From Geobacter sp. SVR (lineage in GTDB: Bacteria; Desulfobacterota; Desulfuromonadia; Geobacterales; Pseudopelobacteraceae), in NCBI RefSeq assembly GCF_016865365.1, contig NZ_AP024469.1, forward strand, positions 2,820,501 through 2,884,500: a stretch of DNA of 64,000 nucleotides, read 5' to 3'. Position 1 is the first letter of the stretch; each line of letters opens with the position of its first letter. The translations under genes and the position numbers were made by a program. The notes beneath the pieces were generated by a model. The model made no database searches, had not been told where the DNA came from, and worked only from the letters and a program-made list of their open reading frames with translations. This document shows, piece by piece, positions 8,216 to 17,630 of the stretch.

Positions 8216-8971
8216 TTGATTAACGGCGAACGCATGTTCATCCTGGCGCTGGTTCTTGCCCTGCTGGCCTCCTGCGGCGCCCATGACCGGCAGGCCTACC
8301 GGGCAGAGCCCCCTTACCCCCGCACGGTCGGACAGAAGCCCTACACCATAAACGGCGAGCGCTACGAGCCACTTTCCAGCCATGCCGGTTTCGTGCAATC
8401 GGGCATTGCCAGTTGGTACGGCAGCGACTTCCACGGCAAGACGACCAGCAATGGCGATACGTACGACATGTACGCCATGACCGCTGCCCACAAGACACTC
8501 CCCCTGGGAGTGTACGTGAAAGTGCGCCGCCGCGATGACGGCCGTGAAACCGTGGTGCGGATAAATGACCGCGGCCCTTTCGTGGCCGGCCGGGTCATCG
8601 ACCTCTCCTATTCCGCTGCCAAGGCCCTCGGCATCCTCGGGCGCGGGACCGCCCCGGTGACGGTCGAAGCGCTCGGCTATCTCGACGAAACCGTCAAAGG
8701 CCAGGTGGTCTATCGCGGACCTGCCAGCTACGACAGAGGCTCCTTCGGCATCCAGGTAGGCGCCTTCGGGAACTATGACAATGCCCGCAAGATGGCCGAG
8801 ACGGTGAAGCAGCGTTACGGCACCTCATCCATCCGGGAAGCGGTTGTCAACGGTACCCGCTACTACCGAGTCAGGGCAGGAAACTATGCGTCTCTGAAGG
8901 AAGCGGAACAGGTGCGGGAACGGTCACCGGACAAAATGATTGCAGGAGGATTTGTGGTGGCTTTGGACTGA
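8216..8971 (+). CDS. rlpA: RlpA-family lipoprotein (septal-ring lytic transglycosylase-like) with SPOR domain
   Basis: Lipoprotein of about 251 residues. The signal peptide ends at a lipobox LLASC. A double-psi beta-barrel RlpA domain follows (QSGIASWYGSDFHGKTTSNG through INDRGPFVAGRVIDLSYSAA), with the conserved Asp/His elements of the lytic transglycosylase core, and then a C-terminal SPOR domain (FGIQVGAFGNYDNARKMAE onward) that binds denuded septal glycan. The TTG at 8216 gives the signal peptide a positively charged n-region; an ATG at 8234 would remove it, so the start is uncertain by six codons. Likely acts in daughter-cell separation or rare lipoprotein A-type envelope maintenance. 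Confidence 0.9.
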   Translation: MINGERMFILALVLALLASCGAHDRQAYRAEPPYPRTVGQKPYTINGERYEPLSSHAGFVQSGIASWYGSDFHGKTTSNGDTYDMYAMTAAHKTLPLGVYVKVRRRDDGRETVVRINDRGPFVAGRVIDLSYSAAKALGILGRGTAPVTVEALGYLDETVKGQVVYRGPASYDRGSFGIQVGAFGNYDNARKMAETVKQRYGTSSIREAVVNGTRYYRVRAGNYASLKEAEQVRERSPDKMIAGGFVVALD

Positions 8972-9080
8972 AATGGCGTGATGCATGGCGTGAATATCCC
9001 CTGCGGCAGCCCCTTTTTCATTGAACGGTAGAATTGTGAGAGCAGGACATCGAACACTACCCCATGGTAAGGAGGATTCC

Positions 9081-9866
9081 ATGAAAACGCTGAAGAGCTG
9101 GATTGCGGGAGGTTTGCTGATGCTTGTCCTGACGCCTGCGGCCGCGTCCGCCATGGGGCTCGAGCTGTCGCTGGGGGCCTGGAACCAGACTCCATCAGGA
9201 GATGTCTCCTTCAACGGTTCCTCGGGAAACGACAACCTGAGCATCAAGGACAACCTGAGATACGATGAGCGAAGCCGGATCCTCGGCCGCGTTAAGTTCA
9301 CCACCCCCCTGTTCCTGCCCAACATCTATTTCCTGGCCACACCGTCCAACTTCAGCGACAGTACCGGCAGCAAAGATACCTCCTTCCATTTCGGCGACTC
9401 TACCTTTGCCGCCAATGTTCCCTTTTCCTCGGAACTTAGGCTCGATCACTATGACCTGGATCTGTACTACGGCATACCGGGGCTCAAAACCGTGACAGCC
9501 CAGATACTCAACATCGACGTGGGGTTCGGAACGAGGATCTTCGACTTCAAGGTACGCCTGACCGGCCAGTCGACCAATGGCACGACTGTCACCGAGTCCC
9601 GGAGCCAACTCATCGCCATTCCGATGGCCTATGTCGGCCTCCAGATACGACCGCTGAAGTGGCTTGCCATCGAGGGAGAGGGGCGCGGGATCCTCTACCA
9701 GAAAAACCACTACTACGATGCCATCGGACGCCTGAAGCTCAAGCCGCTGGGCCCCCTCTTCGTTGCCGGCGGCTACCGCTACGAACGGTTCGAGACCGAT
9801 GTGGACAATGTCAAGGCCAAGGCGATTTTCGATGGTCCCTTCGCCGAACTGGGACTGGAATTCTGA
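9081..9866 (+). CDS. Outer-membrane beta-barrel protein, TIGR04219-like
   Basis: A 261-residue exported protein. The ATG at 9081 follows AAGGAGGATTCC and gives a signal peptide cleaved near AAASA-MG. The mature part is rich in alternating hydrophobic strands with aromatic ends (LFLPNIYFLATPSNFSDS, LDHYDLDLYYGIPGL, PLFVAGGYRYERFETD), closing with a C-terminal Phe (AELGLEF), typical of an outer-membrane barrel. It resembles the TIGR04219 family, which has no assigned function. Confidence 0.82.
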   Translation: MKTLKSWIAGGLLMLVLTPAAASAMGLELSLGAWNQTPSGDVSFNGSSGNDNLSIKDNLRYDERSRILGRVKFTTPLFLPNIYFLATPSNFSDSTGSKDTSFHFGDSTFAANVPFSSELRLDHYDLDLYYGIPGLKTVTAQILNIDVGFGTRIFDFKVRLTGQSTNGTTVTESRSQLIAIPMAYVGLQIRPLKWLAIEGEGRGILYQKNHYYDAIGRLKLKPLGPLFVAGGYRYERFETDVDNVKAKAIFDGPFAELGLEF

Positions 9867-9924
9867 GGGGGCGCCCTCTTGAAACCGGGTAGCACCGGTG
9901 CCCCCGCGAACACAAGGAGAAACC

Positions 9925-10257
9925 ATGACCGATCTTTTTCCACCGCCGATCCGGAATCTTCCGGCAGCGGACATTCCGCTCGAAGGGCTCAGGGCGTATC
10001 TTTCTCAGTCCGAATCACACCAGATAATCTTCATGGAGTTCGAGAAAGAGGTGGATCTGCCCGAGCATGCGCACGCCGCACAGGTCGGGATCGTTCTGGA
10101 GGGAGCGATCGAACTGACGATCGGGGGGCAAACGAAAACCTATGCCAAAGGCGACAGGTACTTCATCCCCGCAGGAGTGCCCCATTCGGGAAAGATCCAT
10201 GCAGGCTACGCGGATATCACCTTCTTCGACGAGCCGTACCGCTACGCCAGAAAGTAG
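9925..10257 (+). CDS. Cupin-domain protein
   Basis: A 110-residue single-domain cupin. The first motif (HAHAAQVGIVLEGAIELTIGG) and the second (GDRYFIPAGVPHSGKI) keep the metal-binding histidines, so it probably binds a divalent metal. The ATG at 9925 follows AAGGAG. Whether it is an enzyme or a sensor cannot be decided. A terminator-like hairpin follows at 10364. Confidence 0.88.
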   Translation: MTDLFPPPIRNLPAADIPLEGLRAYLSQSESHQIIFMEFEKEVDLPEHAHAAQVGIVLEGAIELTIGGQTKTYAKGDRYFIPAGVPHSGKIHAGYADITFFDEPYRYARK

Positions 10258-10363
10258 TCCTCCTACCCTGCAGCGTGGATGCCGGGGCTCCGGAGCAGAC
10301 TCGGAGCGCGGCGCACTATCCTTCCCGGCGTACATAACCCCGTCATCGTAAACATCCCGACAC

Positions 10364-10388
10364 AAGCCCCTCCACCACGGAGGGGCTT
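10364..10388 (+). terminator. Intrinsic terminator
   Basis: Perfect 10-bp stem AAGCCCCTCC / GGAGGGGCTT with loop ACCAC, followed by TTC. It lies 107 bp after the cupin gene and before the diguanylate cyclase gene. The T-tract is short. Confidence 0.65.
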
Positions 10389-10551
10389 TCGCGCGCCGGT
10401 GCCGGCATGGTGCGAATTCTACCACTGCCGTCGAAATAGCTTTAATGAAAACGAAAAGTATGCTATTGAGCGTAGCTATTTTTAGACACGAGCCTGCAAT
10501 GCCGATCCCGGCACCATGCAGCAACACTTCGCCCTTACACAGAGGTATCCC

Positions 10552-11571
10552 ATGCTCGACCAGATCGGAAAATCGTCGGTACGTTCTCACCGGCTCCTCG
10601 AAGTCATCAGTTTCCAGACCGAAGTTGTACAGTTGGGCATAGACCTGGGCGCGGTCATGGCACTGGTGGCCGAACGCTCCCAGCTGATAACGGGCGCACA
10701 TGGTGCGGTGGTTGAACTGGCGGAAGGAGAGGACATGGTCTATCGTGCCGCGGCCGGCATTGCCGCCCCCCAGCTCGGACTCCGGCTGAAGCGCAACACC
10801 AGTCTCTCCGGGTATTGCATCGGAGTGGGTCATTCGGTTTTCTGTGAAGATTCGGAGAACGACCCGCGCGTTGACCGCGAAGCCTGTCGCCGGGTCGGCC
10901 TACGCTCGATGATCGTGGTGCCGCTGAAACACCACGACGATGTGGTCGGCGTACTGAAAGTGATGTCGCCCGACACCAACGTATTCAACGATGAGGATGT
11001 TCAGGTGCTGGAACTGATGTCGGGGCTGATAGCCGCTTCCATGTCCAATGCCTCCAAATACGAATCCGGCGAATCCGGCGAATTGTTCTATCGAGCAACG
11101 CACGACCCCTTGACCGACCTGTCCAACCGGGCCCTGTTCTTCGATCATCTGCGTCAGCGCTTCGCCCAATCGCACCGTTCCTCCGAGCAGTTCGGTCTCC
11201 TTATTCTGGATATGGACGGTCTCAAATATATCAACGACACCTATGGGCACCGGGCCGGGGATGCGGCCATCAAGGAATTTGCAACACGCATCAGGCATGC
11301 ATCGAGGGATGCCGACACGGTGGCGCGCCTTGGTGGCGACGAGTTCGGCATCATCCAGCACCGTATCAAAAGCCGGGAAGAAGCGGGTGCCGCGATTCCC
11401 CGGCTCATGCAGCGGGTCCGCCTGCCGTTCGAGTTCGAATGCAGGCCGCTCCCCCTGGCGGCAAGCATCGGATCGGCCTACTTTCCGGAGGACGGCATCG
11501 ACATGAACCTGCTCGTGGAAAAAGCCGACCAGGCGATGTATGCGATGAAGCGCAGCCGTAAGGGAGCCTGA
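10552..11571 (+). CDS. GAF-domain diguanylate cyclase
   Basis: Soluble signalling protein of 339 residues: an N-terminal GAF domain (about 15-165, GAHGAVVELAEGEDM to the LKVMSPDTNVFNDEDV end) and a C-terminal GGDEF domain with an intact RLGGDEFG active site and the LDMDGLKYINDTYGH metal/substrate motif. It should make cyclic-di-GMP, with activity tuned by a ligand of the GAF domain. The ATG at 10552 follows GAGG at good spacing; an ATG at 10516 is possible. No clear RxxD inhibitory site precedes GGDEF. No membrane segments. Confidence 0.92.
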   Translation: MLDQIGKSSVRSHRLLEVISFQTEVVQLGIDLGAVMALVAERSQLITGAHGAVVELAEGEDMVYRAAAGIAAPQLGLRLKRNTSLSGYCIGVGHSVFCEDSENDPRVDREACRRVGLRSMIVVPLKHHDDVVGVLKVMSPDTNVFNDEDVQVLELMSGLIAASMSNASKYESGESGELFYRATHDPLTDLSNRALFFDHLRQRFAQSHRSSEQFGLLILDMDGLKYINDTYGHRAGDAAIKEFATRIRHASRDADTVARLGGDEFGIIQHRIKSREEAGAAIPRLMQRVRLPFEFECRPLPLAASIGSAYFPEDGIDMNLLVEKADQAMYAMKRSRKGA

Positions 11572-11596
11572 CCGCGAAGGTCCCCCTCTTCCACCC

Positions 11597-11615
11597 GCCC
11601 CCGATCACCGGGGGC
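11597..11615. terminator. Terminator-like hairpin
   Basis: Stem GCCCCCG / CGGGGGC with loop ATCAC, 25 bp after the diguanylate cyclase stop. There is no T-tract, so it may serve for RNA stability rather than termination. Confidence 0.4.
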
Positions 11616-11859
11616 AATGAGCAGAAATTAGGCATCCTCCCTCTCCAAACCGTTTCCACCCCGGATAAATAACGGTCTGATTTACAACGACAAGCCCCTC
11701 CGCAGGCGCCGGCCGCTTTTAGGCCTGTCCGAAAAATGACCAGCAGCCGGCACTTTTACTCGTCGAAAACCTCCTGGAAGCCCCTGCAGACGCCATCCGC
11801 GGTCGACTCGCCCCCTGAATGAGATCATATCCCCCTAAAAACACAGGCTTTGTGCAGCA

Positions 11860-11876
11860 TGGCACTCAGATTGCTA
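11860..11876 (+). promoter_or_regulatory. Sigma-54 promoter of the chemoreceptor gene
   Basis: TGGCACTCAGATTGCTA matches the sigma-54 consensus TGGCAC-N5-TTGC exactly, with GG (11861-11862) and GC (11873-11874) separated by 10 bp. The start site would be near 11886, about 50 bp before the chemoreceptor ATG. The rest of the 11572-11935 gap holds only the hairpin at 11597. Confidence 0.75.
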
Positions 11877-11935
11877 AACGAGACACATGCGGCCTTTAAA
11901 GCAGCGGCCGAATGCCATCGACTCAAGAGGGAGCT

Positions 11936-13558
11936 ATGCGGAAGACGGGAATTTCGATGCGGACGCGATTGGTGTGGTTTTTGGCTGCAGGCATGGCCGC
12001 GGGTATCACCATAATGGTCGTTGCCACCGGCGGCATGATCGGCAGTAAAGTGCCGGGGGAAACGCTCGGCCGGCTGTACGCCTTTTATGCCCTGTTCGGT
12101 CTGACCTGGCTGTCAATCACGGTCATGGCCGGTTGTATCCTGCTGCGCCGCCCGATGAAAGCACTGGCCGAGATGACGGGGGAGATCGACAGGATGGCCG
12201 AGGGGCATTTCAACACCACCGCTGTCGTTACAGGCGCGGGGGAGATCGGTGCACTGGGGGAATCGCTGCAGCGCATGTGCCGATCCCTTGACAGGAGCCT
12301 GGGGGGGATCATCGTCACCTCGAACCGTCTGTTTGCATCGGGAGCGACACTTGACGGCAATGCGGAGCGCTTCGCCGCCAATGCCGCCGTGCAGACCGAA
12401 CGGGCGCACCAGATCGCGACCGCGGCCGAAGAGATGTCGCAGACCATCGCCGACATCGCCAGAAACGCGGCCAATGTCTCGGATACTTCCCGGGATGCGG
12501 TGGAGATCGTCAGGGAAGGGAAAACGATCGCCGCCGGCGCCGTGGAAACGGCCGACCGTGTCCACACGGCAACGACCCAGCTTTCGGCCGCCATCACCAC
12601 CCTCAACGCCAGCATTCTCGAAATCGGCACCTTTGTGACGGTGATCGAGGAGATCGCGGACCAGACCAACCTGCTGGCACTGAATGCCGCCATCGAGGCG
12701 GCCCGTTCCGGCGAGCACGGACGCGGATTCGCGGTAGTGGCCGACGAGGTGCGCAAACTGGCCGCACGGACCATACAGGCTACTGCCGAAATATCGAGCA
12801 AGATCCGGGCGGTCCAGAACGAGTCCACCCGCACCGCCACATCCATGCAGGACGCCTCCAGCGAGGTGGTCAGGACCTCTCAGGGAATCAGGCAGGTGGA
12901 GGTGTCGCTGGACCGGATCGTGGAGGCCTTTGACACGGTCAACGACAAGATCATCGGCATGGCGTCCGCAGTGGAACAGCAGTCCGCCACCACCCAGCAG
13001 GTTACGACCGGCATCGAGGACTGTTCCAAGCTGTCGGAGCAGATGGGATACATGGCCGGCGAGGTGGCCCAGGAGGTCAAGGTTCTGGGGGGGATCACCG
13101 ACGAACTGCTGCTGGTGCTCGGAAAGCAACGATTGGCGGCCCATTTCAGGAGCGGGGAGATCATAGCCGAGATATCCGCGAACCGTGAACTGCTCAGCAT
13201 GGAGCGCCGGCGCCAGGAGATCTGCCTGCGCCAGATGCTGCACACCCACCCTTTCATCGAACTGCTGTACGTCACCGATGCCCACGGCAGGCAGATCACC
13301 TCGAACATCGGCGGCGACAGCGACGGCTCGGCATCCTACGGCTCCGACGGATTCGGCATGGACTGGTCGAACCGGCCGTGGTTCACCGGCGCCAAGGGCA
13401 GCATGGGCAGCCACATCACAGACCTGTACCGCTCCATGGCTACCGACACCTTCTGCTTCACGGCAGCGACCATTCTGAAGGATGGACAGGACCGCTTCCT
13501 GGGGGTGCTGGGGGCTGACATCAATTTTCAGCGTTTCGTTCAGTCACAGGGGCTGTAG
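11936..13558 (+). CDS. Methyl-accepting chemotaxis protein with C-terminal Cache-like sensor
   Basis: Chemoreceptor of 540 residues. Two transmembrane helices (about 12-35 and 50-70) are separated by only about 15 residues, so there is essentially no periplasmic domain. HAMP follows (about 70-123), then the methyl-accepting coiled coil with the conserved hairpin tip [20 protein letters not shown]. After the coiled coil lies a domain of about 145 residues with Cache/PDC hallmarks ([32 protein letters not shown]), which topology places in the cytoplasm. It probably senses a small intracellular ligand and signals to CheA/CheW. Expression should be sigma-54 dependent. An ATG 8 codons upstream is an alternative start. 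Confidence 0.92.
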   Translation: MRKTGISMRTRLVWFLAAGMAAGITIMVVATGGMIGSKVPGETLGRLYAFYALFGLTWLSITVMAGCILLRRPMKALAEMTGEIDRMAEGHFNTTAVVTGAGEIGALGESLQRMCRSLDRSLGGIIVTSNRLFASGATLDGNAERFAANAAVQTERAHQIATAAEEMSQTIADIARNAANVSDTSRDAVEIVREGKTIAAGAVETADRVHTATTQLSAAITTLNASILEIGTFVTVIEEIADQTNLLALNAAIEAARSGEHGRGFAVVADEVRKLAARTIQATAEISSKIRAVQNESTRTATSMQDASSEVVRTSQGIRQVEVSLDRIVEAFDTVNDKIIGMASAVEQQSATTQQVTTGIEDCSKLSEQMGYMAGEVAQEVKVLGGITDELLLVLGKQRLAAHFRSGEIIAEISANRELLSMERRRQEICLRQMLHTHPFIELLYVTDAHGRQITSNIGGDSDGSASYGSDGFGMDWSNRPWFTGAKGSMGSHITDLYRSMATDTFCFTAATILKDGQDRFLGVLGADINFQRFVQSQGL

Positions 13559-13712
13559 GGACACGGCAGTTCCCATTCTCTTTCGAAGCGGATACCGGCT
13601 CAGGCCGTCAGGCAGATCGCTTCGGACCATCGGCAATGCCTGCGGAATTGACGGGAGATTGTCACCGATGGTGGGGCAGATAGTGAAGCGGCTGAAGTTG
13701 GCCTGCAGGGGC

Positions 13713-14078
13713 TTACTTCACCACGTGCCGCTTCAACTCCTGGGAGGCCTTCTCCATGGTCTGCAGGTTGACCAGGTCCTGATACCCGGCCTTCTTCAAC
13801 GCCTCCAATGCCAGCCCGGTTCTGCGGCCGGTGCGACAGTAAAGGTAGATACGGGTCTTCTTGTCCGGTGCAACGCCCGTGATCCCCTGCTCGATCCTGT
13901 CGTGCGGAATCAGTACCGCCCCTTCCAGATGGCCGGCCTTCCATTCCGCTTCAGTACGGACGTCGATCACAACCGTCTGGGGGGCCGCGACGCGCTGCTG
14001 CTCCCCGGCGGACGCGCCGAAAGCGATCTGCAGCAGAAGTGAGACAGACAGTGCCAGCATTGCAAGAATCTTTCTCAT
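13713..14078 (-). CDS. Periplasmic rhodanese-like sulfurtransferase
   Basis: Single-domain rhodanese of 121 residues with a cleavable signal peptide (MRKILAMLALSVSLLLQIAFGASAGE), so it acts in the periplasm like PspE. The active-site loop YCRTGRRTG carries the catalytic Cys, and VIDVRTEAEWKAGHLEGAVLIP is the usual N-terminal rhodanese motif. The ATG at 14078 is preferred to one 34 codons upstream because it starts the signal peptide. It probably transfers sulfane sulfur to cyanide or thiols; the natural acceptor is unknown. It lies 79 bp downstream of the VOC gene on the same strand. Confidence 0.88.
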   Translation of the reverse strand: MRKILAMLALSVSLLLQIAFGASAGEQQRVAAPQTVVIDVRTEAEWKAGHLEGAVLIPHDRIEQGITGVAPDKKTRIYLYCRTGRRTGLALEALKKAGYQDLVNLQTMEKASQELKRHVVK

Positions 14079-14157
14079 AGTTGCCCTTTCCCTCGTTGAA
14101 TAGTGCAAGGGGACGGCTGCCGTATCAGCCATCCCCTTGCAGTTGCCGGCGTTTTTA

Positions 14158-14631
14158 TCATTTCCCGGCCATTTTTGCAAAGGCCTCCTTGGCCCCTTCC
14201 CGGATCTCTTCCGGCGTCAGGTCCCGCGTATGCGTGGCCAGCATCCAGTTGTAGCCAAAGGGATCGTTCACCGAACCGGCGCGGTCACCCCAGAACATTT
14301 CCTCAACCGGCATCTGGACCGTGGCCCCCGATTCGACCGCCCTCCTGAAAGCCGCATCCACATTCTCCACATACAGGTAAAAGCCGACCGGCGAGCTGCC
14401 CAGGGTTTCCGCGCTTTTGCAGGCCTGTTGCGGATGTTCTTCGCCCATCATGATGATCGAATCGCCGACTTTGAGTTCGGCGTGCATTATGCCTGTGCCC
14501 TCCGGGCCCGGCATAACGAACCGTTCCTCGGCGCCAAAAGCGCGTTTGTAGAAATCGATGGCTTTGCGCGCATCCTTGAACACAAAGATCGGTGTGACAC
14601 TGTGATAGCCTTCCGGAATTGGATGTGCCAT
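14158..14631 (-). CDS. VOC (glyoxalase/PhnB-like) family protein
   Basis: A 157-residue protein of the vicinal-oxygen-chelate superfamily, PhnB-like subgroup: VTPIFVFKDARKAIDFYKRAFGAEERFVMPGPEG, SIIMMGEEHPQ (cut here at motif level) and the C-terminal VEEMFWGDRAGSVNDPFGYNW. Such proteins bind a divalent metal between paired beta-alpha-beta-beta-beta modules, but this subgroup has no defined substrate. AGGGAGG precedes the ATG at 14631; the longer in-frame start at 14721 lacks a ribosome site. Probably cotranscribed with the rhodanese gene. Confidence 0.85.
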   Translation of the reverse strand: MAHPIPEGYHSVTPIFVFKDARKAIDFYKRAFGAEERFVMPGPEGTGIMHAELKVGDSIIMMGEEHPQQACKSAETLGSSPVGFYLYVENVDAAFRRAVESGATVQMPVEEMFWGDRAGSVNDPFGYNWMLATHTRDLTPEEIREGAKEAFAKMAGK

Positions 14632-14839
14632 GATCGTCCTCCCTGCGGGAGCCGGGCCGTCTCCCGTTCGTGTCGTTTCCGGCCTGTTCGATGATGTGCC
14701 CGTTACTGTATAATTATACAACTTCTTTTTTCCGGATGCCCCTGTTTATGACAGGTGAATTCCGTCGTGAATCTCCCCTGTTGGATGGTATTATTAGACC
14801 AGGCTGACCGCACTGCGACTCCGGCCGGAAAGGCACCCC

Positions 14840-16315
14840 ATGAAAATCGACGTCATCTCCACTTCCCCGCTGAAATATGCCACTCCTGCCCTGGTGATCG
14901 GTTGTTTCGAAGACGGGAGCGACGAACTGTTTACCGCCTGCGATGCCGCCCTGGACGGCTGCCTCAGTCGTCTGGCCGCCACCAGGGAGTTTAGCGGCAA
15001 GCTCAACAGCACCCGCCTGATCCATACCCTGGGCAGACTGCCGGCCGAACGCCTGCTGTTGGTCGGGCTCGGAAAAAGGGATGCGCTGAACGACGAGCGG
15101 CTGCGCCAGGCTGCCGGTAATGCCGTCCAGGCGCTGCGTGCGGCGCGCGTGGCGAATTTCGCCTCGGCGCTGCCTCTGGCGGGGGCTGACACGGCCCTGG
15201 AGGCGGCCTGCGAGGGGGCTTTGCTGGGCAGCTACAGCTTCGACGAATATAAGACCAAGGACCGCGCAGAGCGCTTCCTGTTCGAAGGTATGACCCTGCT
15301 GCTGCCCGAGGGGATCGCCGGAGAGGGGCGCACCCGCATCGAAAAGGTCCGGGCCGTCTGCCGGGGCGTGAGCCTGGCCCGCGATCTGGTGTCACATCCG
15401 GGCAACGTGGCCACGACCGGGTATCTGGCTGCGACGGCCCGCGAACTGGCAGCGCGCCATTCGCTATCCTGCACGGTGTTGGAGATGCAGGAGCTGGAAA
15501 AGCTCGGGATGAATGCCCTGGTGATGGTCGGCAAGGGCTCAGTCGAGCCGCCGCGCCTGATCGTGCTGGAGTATCGCGGCAGCGACGACAGAAGCAAACC
15601 GCAGGTGCTGATCGGCAAGGGGATCACCTTTGACGCCGGGGGCATCTCGCTCAAGCCGGGGCCCGGGATGGAAGCGATGAAAACCGATATGGCCGGAGCA
15701 GCCGCAGTGCTGGGAACCCTGGAAGCGGCAGCCCTGCTGAAGCTGCCGGTCAACCTGATCGGAATCATTCCCACGGCCGAGAACATGCCCGACGCCAAGG
15801 CCTTCAAGCCGGGGGATGTGATCACCTCCCTGTCCGGGCAGACCATCGAAGTCACCAACACCGATGCCGAGGGTCGCCTGATCCTGTGCGACGCGCTGCA
15901 CTACGCCCGGACCCACTACAAGCCCTCGGTGATGGTCGATCTGGCGACCCTGACCGGTGCCTGCGTAGTGGCTCTCGGGCATGAGGCCAGCGGACTGATG
16001 GGGAACGATCGTCGGCTGATCGAAAGCCTCAAACGGGCGGGCGAGCGCTGCGGCGAACGGGTATGGGAACTGCCGCTGTGGGACGAATACGGCGAAACCA
16101 TGAAAAGCGACATAGCCGACCTGAAGAATGCCGGCAGCCGTGACGGCGGCAGCATTACCGCCGCCTGGTTCCTGAAACAGTTCGTGGGGAGGACTCGCTG
16201 GGCCCATCTGGACATCGCCGGCACTGCCTGGAGCGACAAGACCCGCCCCTGCTCGCCCAAGGGGGCCACCGGCGTGGGAGTGCGCCTGCTGATCGAATAC
16301 CTGCGGGGACGGTGA
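14840..16315 (+). CDS. pepA: Leucyl aminopeptidase (M17)
   Basis: Cytosolic zinc/manganese aminopeptidase of 491 residues, full length for PepA. The C-terminal catalytic half shows the metal-binding motifs GKGITFDAGGISLKPG, KTDMAGAAAV and the family signature NTDAEGRLILCDAL, plus the bicarbonate-site Arg of that signature. The N-terminal third is the variable macro-like domain. It removes N-terminal residues in peptide turnover. Some PepA proteins also bind DNA, which is not implied here. Followed at 146 bp by a transporter gene with its own start. Confidence 0.96.
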   Translation: MKIDVISTSPLKYATPALVIGCFEDGSDELFTACDAALDGCLSRLAATREFSGKLNSTRLIHTLGRLPAERLLLVGLGKRDALNDERLRQAAGNAVQALRAARVANFASALPLAGADTALEAACEGALLGSYSFDEYKTKDRAERFLFEGMTLLLPEGIAGEGRTRIEKVRAVCRGVSLARDLVSHPGNVATTGYLAATARELAARHSLSCTVLEMQELEKLGMNALVMVGKGSVEPPRLIVLEYRGSDDRSKPQVLIGKGITFDAGGISLKPGPGMEAMKTDMAGAAAVLGTLEAAALLKLPVNLIGIIPTAENMPDAKAFKPGDVITSLSGQTIEVTNTDAEGRLILCDALHYARTHYKPSVMVDLATLTGACVVALGHEASGLMGNDRRLIESLKRAGERCGERVWELPLWDEYGETMKSDIADLKNAGSRDGGSITAAWFLKQFVGRTRWAHLDIAGTAWSDKTRPCSPKGATGVGVRLLIEYLRGR

Positions 16316-16461
16316 CAAATGCATCCCCGTTGCCGGTGCCGGAGATGCTTTCCGGCATCGGCAGAGGGGCATTCCGGCAGGTCTGGCGCCCTCGGCAGGA
16401 AAAAGGGGGCGCCTGTCAGAAATCGCTCTCAATCCCCTGCAAGCTCGTCTATAATCCCCCC

Positions 16462-17334
16462 ATGTCGACCCTCGCCTTCACCCTGATCGTTATCTCGGCC
16501 GTAATGCACGCACTCTGGAACATGATGGTCAAGAGAAGCCGGCACAAGACCGTCTTCATCTGGTGGATGTTCGTTGCCTCGGCCGGCCTGTTTACCGTGA
16601 TGCTGCCGCTGGCACCGGAACCGTTCGGGTGGCCCGCTCCCCGCACGCTGGCGCTGATCGCCACGGCAGCCGTCTGCTTTGTGCTGTATCACCTCTTCAA
16701 CGGACGCGCCTACCGGACCGGGGATCTGTCGGTGGTGTATCCCCTCTGCCAGACCTCGATGGTCTACGTCCCGATCTGGGGAGCCGTGCTGCTGAGCGAA
16801 CGCCTGACCCTGGCGGGACTGTGCGGCATCCTACTGGTGATCTTCGGCACCTACACGGTGCAGTTGCAGCGCTTGTCCGCACTCGAGCTGACGCGTCCCT
16901 TCCGCGATCTGCGCACCACCTCGGTTCAGGCCGCCCTGGCAGCCGGTTTCATCTATTCAATCGGGTCCATTGCCGAAAAAACCGGCGTTGGAAACTACTC
17001 TCCGCTCTACTTTACCTACCTGCTGGTACTGGCGATGCTGGCTCTGATGAGCTTCAACCTGCTGCGGCCCAAATACCGGGCGTTGATCATGGAGGAGTGG
17101 CGCGAACACTGGCGCCTCATCCTGTGCAGCGGACCGGTCATGATGGCCTCCTTTCTCACCTTCCGCTACGGCCTCAACCGGGCGCCGGTCAGCTATGCCG
17201 TGCCGGTGCGCCAGGTCAGCATCCTGGTGGGGGTGCTGATCGGCATCCTGTTTCTGGGGGAGTCGTTCGGCAGAATCAGACTGATGGCAGCCGCGCTGAT
17301 TCTGGCGGGTGCCGTCCTGATCCGGCTGGGATGA
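16462..17334 (+). CDS. EamA/DMT-family transporter
   Basis: Inner-membrane protein of 290 residues with ten predicted transmembrane helices in two EamA repeats (MSTLAFTLIVISAVMHALWN and, in the second half, a FIYSIGSIAEKTGV start). Ends in the typical LMAAALILAGAVLIRLG. Family members export or import small metabolites. The ATG at 16462 is chosen because it starts the first helix; no good ribosome site precedes it. Substrate unknown. Confidence 0.85.
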   Translation: MSTLAFTLIVISAVMHALWNMMVKRSRHKTVFIWWMFVASAGLFTVMLPLAPEPFGWPAPRTLALIATAAVCFVLYHLFNGRAYRTGDLSVVYPLCQTSMVYVPIWGAVLLSERLTLAGLCGILLVIFGTYTVQLQRLSALELTRPFRDLRTTSVQAALAAGFIYSIGSIAEKTGVGNYSPLYFTYLLVLAMLALMSFNLLRPKYRALIMEEWREHWRLILCSGPVMMASFLTFRYGLNRAPVSYAVPVRQVSILVGVLIGILFLGESFGRIRLMAAALILAGAVLIRLG

Positions 17335-17630
17335 TTCCGAAGATTTTCGGGCCTGCCAGTGTACTCTTTTCAGGCCAGCACTGCTTTGAACGCGATGACG
17401 CCGTGAGGGTTATCCGACTGCCGGCAAGGGAAACGGGACTCTGTCGAGGATCCGACGCTGATTTTGGAAGCATTGCGCAACGGCATGACAAAGGAGAAAC
17501 TCGGAAACGGGGGTGCGGGGTAAATCCGGGTGGGAGCTTGGCTTGGAGTTGCTTCTGGACATCTGCGGAAGCTGACATACGGAATCCGTATGGTACGCTC
17601 CGGATATGCCGAACCGGCGATGGCGCCGGC
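17335..17630. other. Intergenic region, nothing recognised
   Basis: About 300 bp between the convergent transporter and XRE-receiver genes. No gene-like frame has a ribosome site or family similarity. A GC-rich dyad near 17614-17632 (GCCGAACCGGCGATGGCGCC) may form a weak hairpin. Confidence 0.4.
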
